A DNA stretch of 11,183 nt from an uncultured bacterium (GTDB lineage Bacteria > Patescibacteria > JAEDAM01 > Absconditabacterales > Absconditicoccaceae), in the NCBI GenBank assembly GCA_937950065.1, contig CALFEN010000212.1, positions 1-11,183 of the forward strand, read 5' to 3'. Position 1 is the first letter of the stretch, and each line of letters begins with the position of its first letter. A program made the translations under genes and the position numbers. The notes beneath the pieces were generated by a model. That model saw nothing but the letters and a program-made list of their open reading frames with translations. It made no database searches and was not told the origin of the DNA. This document shows positions 8,825 to 11,183 of the stretch, piece after piece.

Positions 8825-9268
8825 TTAGTAATGATAACTTTTATTTTCCAAAATAGTTTTTGATCTATAAATCTGTTCAAGTAAGACTGTTTTTGCCAGA
8901 AGATGAGGCAAAGTTATTCTCCCAAAGCTCATTTTTTTATTTACAAAACCTGATAATTTATCTTCATCCAGTCAATAAGGTCAGCCTATTACAAAAGTTA
9001 TATTATTATATTTTTTTATAATATCTTTGAACTGCATAGTATCGAGATCTTCTCATCATTTAGTAAGTAAAATTTTATAGTCATCATTTTTTTCAATACT
9101 TCTTATTATATTATCTGTATCTTTTTGTATAATTTTATTTATTTCTCAAGATCTTTCAGGTTTAATATCTATAAGGGTTACATCTTTACCTAGTCTTTTT
9201 TTGTATTCCTGTATCAAAGTTTTATAATCTTTTTCACTGTCAGTAATTGATACTATTGTAACTTTCAT
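8825..9268 (-). CDS. rlmH: 23S rRNA (pseudouridine-1915-N3) methyltransferase RlmH
   Basis: The 147-residue protein matches RlmH in size (about 155) and motifs: MKVTIVSI at the start, the SAM-binding knot FVIGGPYGLDE at 91-101, and the C-terminal SFGRITLPHLLAKTVLLEQIYRS with a final SYHY. RlmH is a SPOUT-class enzyme that methylates pseudouridine 1915 in helix 69 of 23S rRNA, acting on the 70S ribosome. Five TGA codons are used, two of them in the knot (the second Gly of GG and the Gly of YG), where Gly is essentially invariant, and a tandem pair in LLTKGGEDLD. This makes it the cleanest evidence in the window for UGA=Gly. It has its own promoter-like site and is followed by lemA on the same strand. 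Confidence 0.95.
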
Positions 9269-9317
9269 GGAAATATATGATTTATTTAAAAAATTTTTTA
9301 AAAGTAATTTTATTTTT

Positions 9318-9345
9318 ATTATAATGAATTTATATTTTAGAACAA
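9318..9345 (-). promoter_or_regulatory. Putative rlmH promoter
   Basis: On the minus strand TTGTTC (9340-9345) and a perfect TATAAT (9318-9323) are separated by 16 bases. The start codon is 50 bases downstream. The leader carries an 18-base perfect A/T palindrome (9285-9302). Confidence 0.42.
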
Positions 9346-9435
9346 TATTTTATTATCAAATAATATCTATATAATATTCCTTTTTAATATTTTATCATCA
9401 TTCATTCCTACGAAATTAATAAATTTTCTGAACAA

Positions 9436-9463
9436 AAAAAAGACTACGTACGTAGTCTTTTTT
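9436..9463. terminator. Perfect palindromic intrinsic terminator
   Basis: AAAAAGACTACGTA continues directly into its own reverse complement (TACGTAGTCTTTTT), a 28-base perfect palindrome with a GC-containing core (GACTAC/GTAGTC) flanked by an A-run on one side and a T-run on the other. It begins 16 bases beyond the FnIII gene stop, so it should end that transcript. The symmetry allows it to work in both directions. Confidence 0.85.
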
Positions 9464-9478
9464 ATATATAGTATAAAT

Positions 9479-11183
9479 TTAATTAGTTGTTCTGGCATAA
9501 TAACTAGTTACTATAGATTCCAAATTGCTATTTATTGCATTTAGTGCTACCTTTTGGATTTCATATAGTCTAATTGCCTTTTCATATGAAGTATTATAGT
9601 AATCTATATTAACTGTTCAATATATTGATTTTAGACTACTGATTAAATCATCCTCTTCTTGAGTTACCTTCTGTATTAGGGAAGTTAAATAAGATCTTCA
9701 TTGTGTTAATGCAACATCAGCATTAGGTAATCATTTAAACATGGTAGTCACTTCATTCAAACGTTTAGCATAGATCAAATCATAAATTCATCTTTCTTCA
9801 TCTTTTATAAGTTTTTCTGTTGTCTTAAAAGATTTAACAGGTCAGTAAAAATTATCTACTGAACTAGATGAATTTGCATAAATTCAGACTATTCTATAAT
9901 AATAAGTTGTACCTGGATAGAGTCATGATAAACTAACAGAATATTGATATTTTCATCAGTCATTAGGTATAAATATAGCAGATGTTTTAAAACTTGTAGA
10001 ACTTGTACCATATTGTACTTGATACTGATAATAAGCTTTGCTTTCACTCACTGTACTAAAAATTATTTTAGCTCAATTTTCTGTCGTTGACACTGAAAGT
10101 CATGTAAACACAGGATTTGGTTCTTTTACTCTCAATGTATATACGCTAGAATAATTTCCTGCATTACCTCCTTTATATCCACGTATTTTATAATAATAAG
10201 TTCCCTCTTTTAATCCTGTGATATTTATCACATACCATACTTGAGTATAAGAACTTTTCTTTGATAACTTTTGTGCTCAAACAGTTATCGGGAATACTTC
10301 TTCCAAATCTGCTCTGTTTTGAGAATAAATTATTTCTGATTTATCTATTTCTTGATCAAAAGTTACATTTATTTTTGCACTATATCATCAAGTATCAACA
10401 GAAACTGTTCATGTAGCAGCAAGAACTTTTGGAGAAGTATCTTTAAATGATAAACTTTTTATTTCGGAATAAGTTCCTGCATTTCAATCGATATATCCTC
10501 TAGCTCTATAATATAAAGTATAACCATTCTTTATATTTGATATGGTAGTTTTAAATTCTCTAGCAGATCATGTTAAAATCTTTTTATCTGTAAAACTTGA
10601 AGAAGAGATAAGCACGTTTTTTGCAGTTGCAACGATAGTATATTCTACATCCACTCTTTGAGAAATCTGATCCAATCATACAGTTATTGCTGCTAAATTT
10701 GTTGTCTGATCTGTAATCCCAGAACCATATAAGTATGTAACTTTTGGAGTAGCTGACAATGTAGTAAATGAATATGTCGATGGATAATCTACTACTCATC
10801 ATCCAGCTGTCATATCTCATGATAGCACATAATATATTTTTAATTTGAAATAATATTTTGTGCTTGCAGTAAGATCTGTCAAGTTATATGTATATGAAAA
10901 ACCTGATCATTGTCGTGTAGAATACAGACTTGTCATAGTATTACTACCCATCTTATAATACTGTAACTCTACTCTATACTGTTGATTATTTCATGCACTT
11001 CCAAAATCTCATTTCACTGTAATATCTGCAGCCTTGCTTGATTTTACAACTATTTGTGGATCTATATTTCTATAAACAGCTGAATATCAACCAGATGATC
11101 ATGATGATGATCATGTTGATGCTGAAGATGCTGATGTTGTTGAAATTGTAGCTTTTGAAGATACAGAACTTCAATTTTTTACT
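9479..11183 (-). CDS. Surface protein with fibronectin-III-like repeats (N-terminus outside window)
   Basis: About 566 residues are visible, open to the right edge and ending in TAA at 9479-9481. From the visible start there is a Ser/Thr/Gly linker (1-33), then four beta-sandwich modules at about 42-142, 145-248, 250-352 and 355-455. The later ones share the closing pattern of FnIII domains: YTLYYRARGYIDGNAGTYS, GTYYYKIRGYKGGNAGNYS and YPGTTYYYRIVGIY. A charged helical tail of about 110 residues follows. There is no LPxTG-type sorting motif or membrane helix at the C-terminus. Such chains of FnIII modules are typical of secreted or cell-surface proteins that bind polysaccharide or other cells, but the binding target is not shown. 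About 28 TGA codons are read as Gly. Any signal peptide or catalytic domain would lie beyond 11183. Confidence 0.85.

Noticed and set aside
11087..11151. Trinucleotide (GAT/TGA-like) repeat resembling a CRISPR or microsatellite locus
   Set aside because: It is the codon pattern of the Ser/Thr/Gly linker of the FnIII protein; there are no evenly spaced direct repeats with unique spacers.

Overview
The window is AT-rich, gene-dense bacterial DNA that makes sense only if UGA is read as glycine (translation table 25). Read with the standard code, every gene falls into fragments. Read with UGA as Gly, nine complete genes and two edge-truncated genes appear, each ending in TAA or TAG. By hand count they hold about 125 in-frame TGA codons, and many sit at glycines that are invariant in known families: the Nudix box, the RlmH IGGP-G motif, the TPM domain and the channel pore. 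This code is known from Gracilibacteria (BD1-5) and Absconditabacteria (SR1). The window therefore comes from a Patescibacteria/CPR-type small genome of one of these groups; I cannot say which.

Layout. Bases 1-698 (+) hold the C-terminal part of a MOP-superfamily polysaccharide/lipid flippase. A promoter-like site precedes a two-gene + strand unit (773-2168) of a leucine-rich-repeat protein and a two-helix ion-channel-like protein with an unusual selectivity filter. Two long minus-strand paralogues (2208-3962 and 4831-6567) are zinc-ribbon, Cys/Asn-rich repeat proteins. They flank an unrecognised + strand gene (4107-4763), and a GC-rich bulged hairpin lies between that gene and the second paralogue. 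The second paralogue lies 11 bases downstream of a Nudix hydrolase (6579-7148), apparently in one transcript.

The right half is all minus strand: rlmH (8825-9268), lemA (8091-8714) and a TPM/YgcG-type membrane protein (7259-8083) whose glycine-rich tail is largely written in TGA codons. lemA and TPM are 7 bases apart, a pairing common in bacteria. At the right edge a long surface-type protein with four fibronectin-III-like modules (9479 to beyond 11183) ends just before a perfect 28-base palindromic terminator.

Functionally the window mixes housekeeping (rlmH), nucleotide clean-up (Nudix) and envelope or surface functions (flippase, channel, LemA/TPM, FnIII protein), plus the zinc-ribbon pair of unknown role. 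Putative promoters have a TATAAT-like -10 and a 16-base spacer. None of the nine visible starts has a convincing Shine-Dalgarno sequence. No tRNA, rRNA, CRISPR array, insertion sequence or origin was seen.
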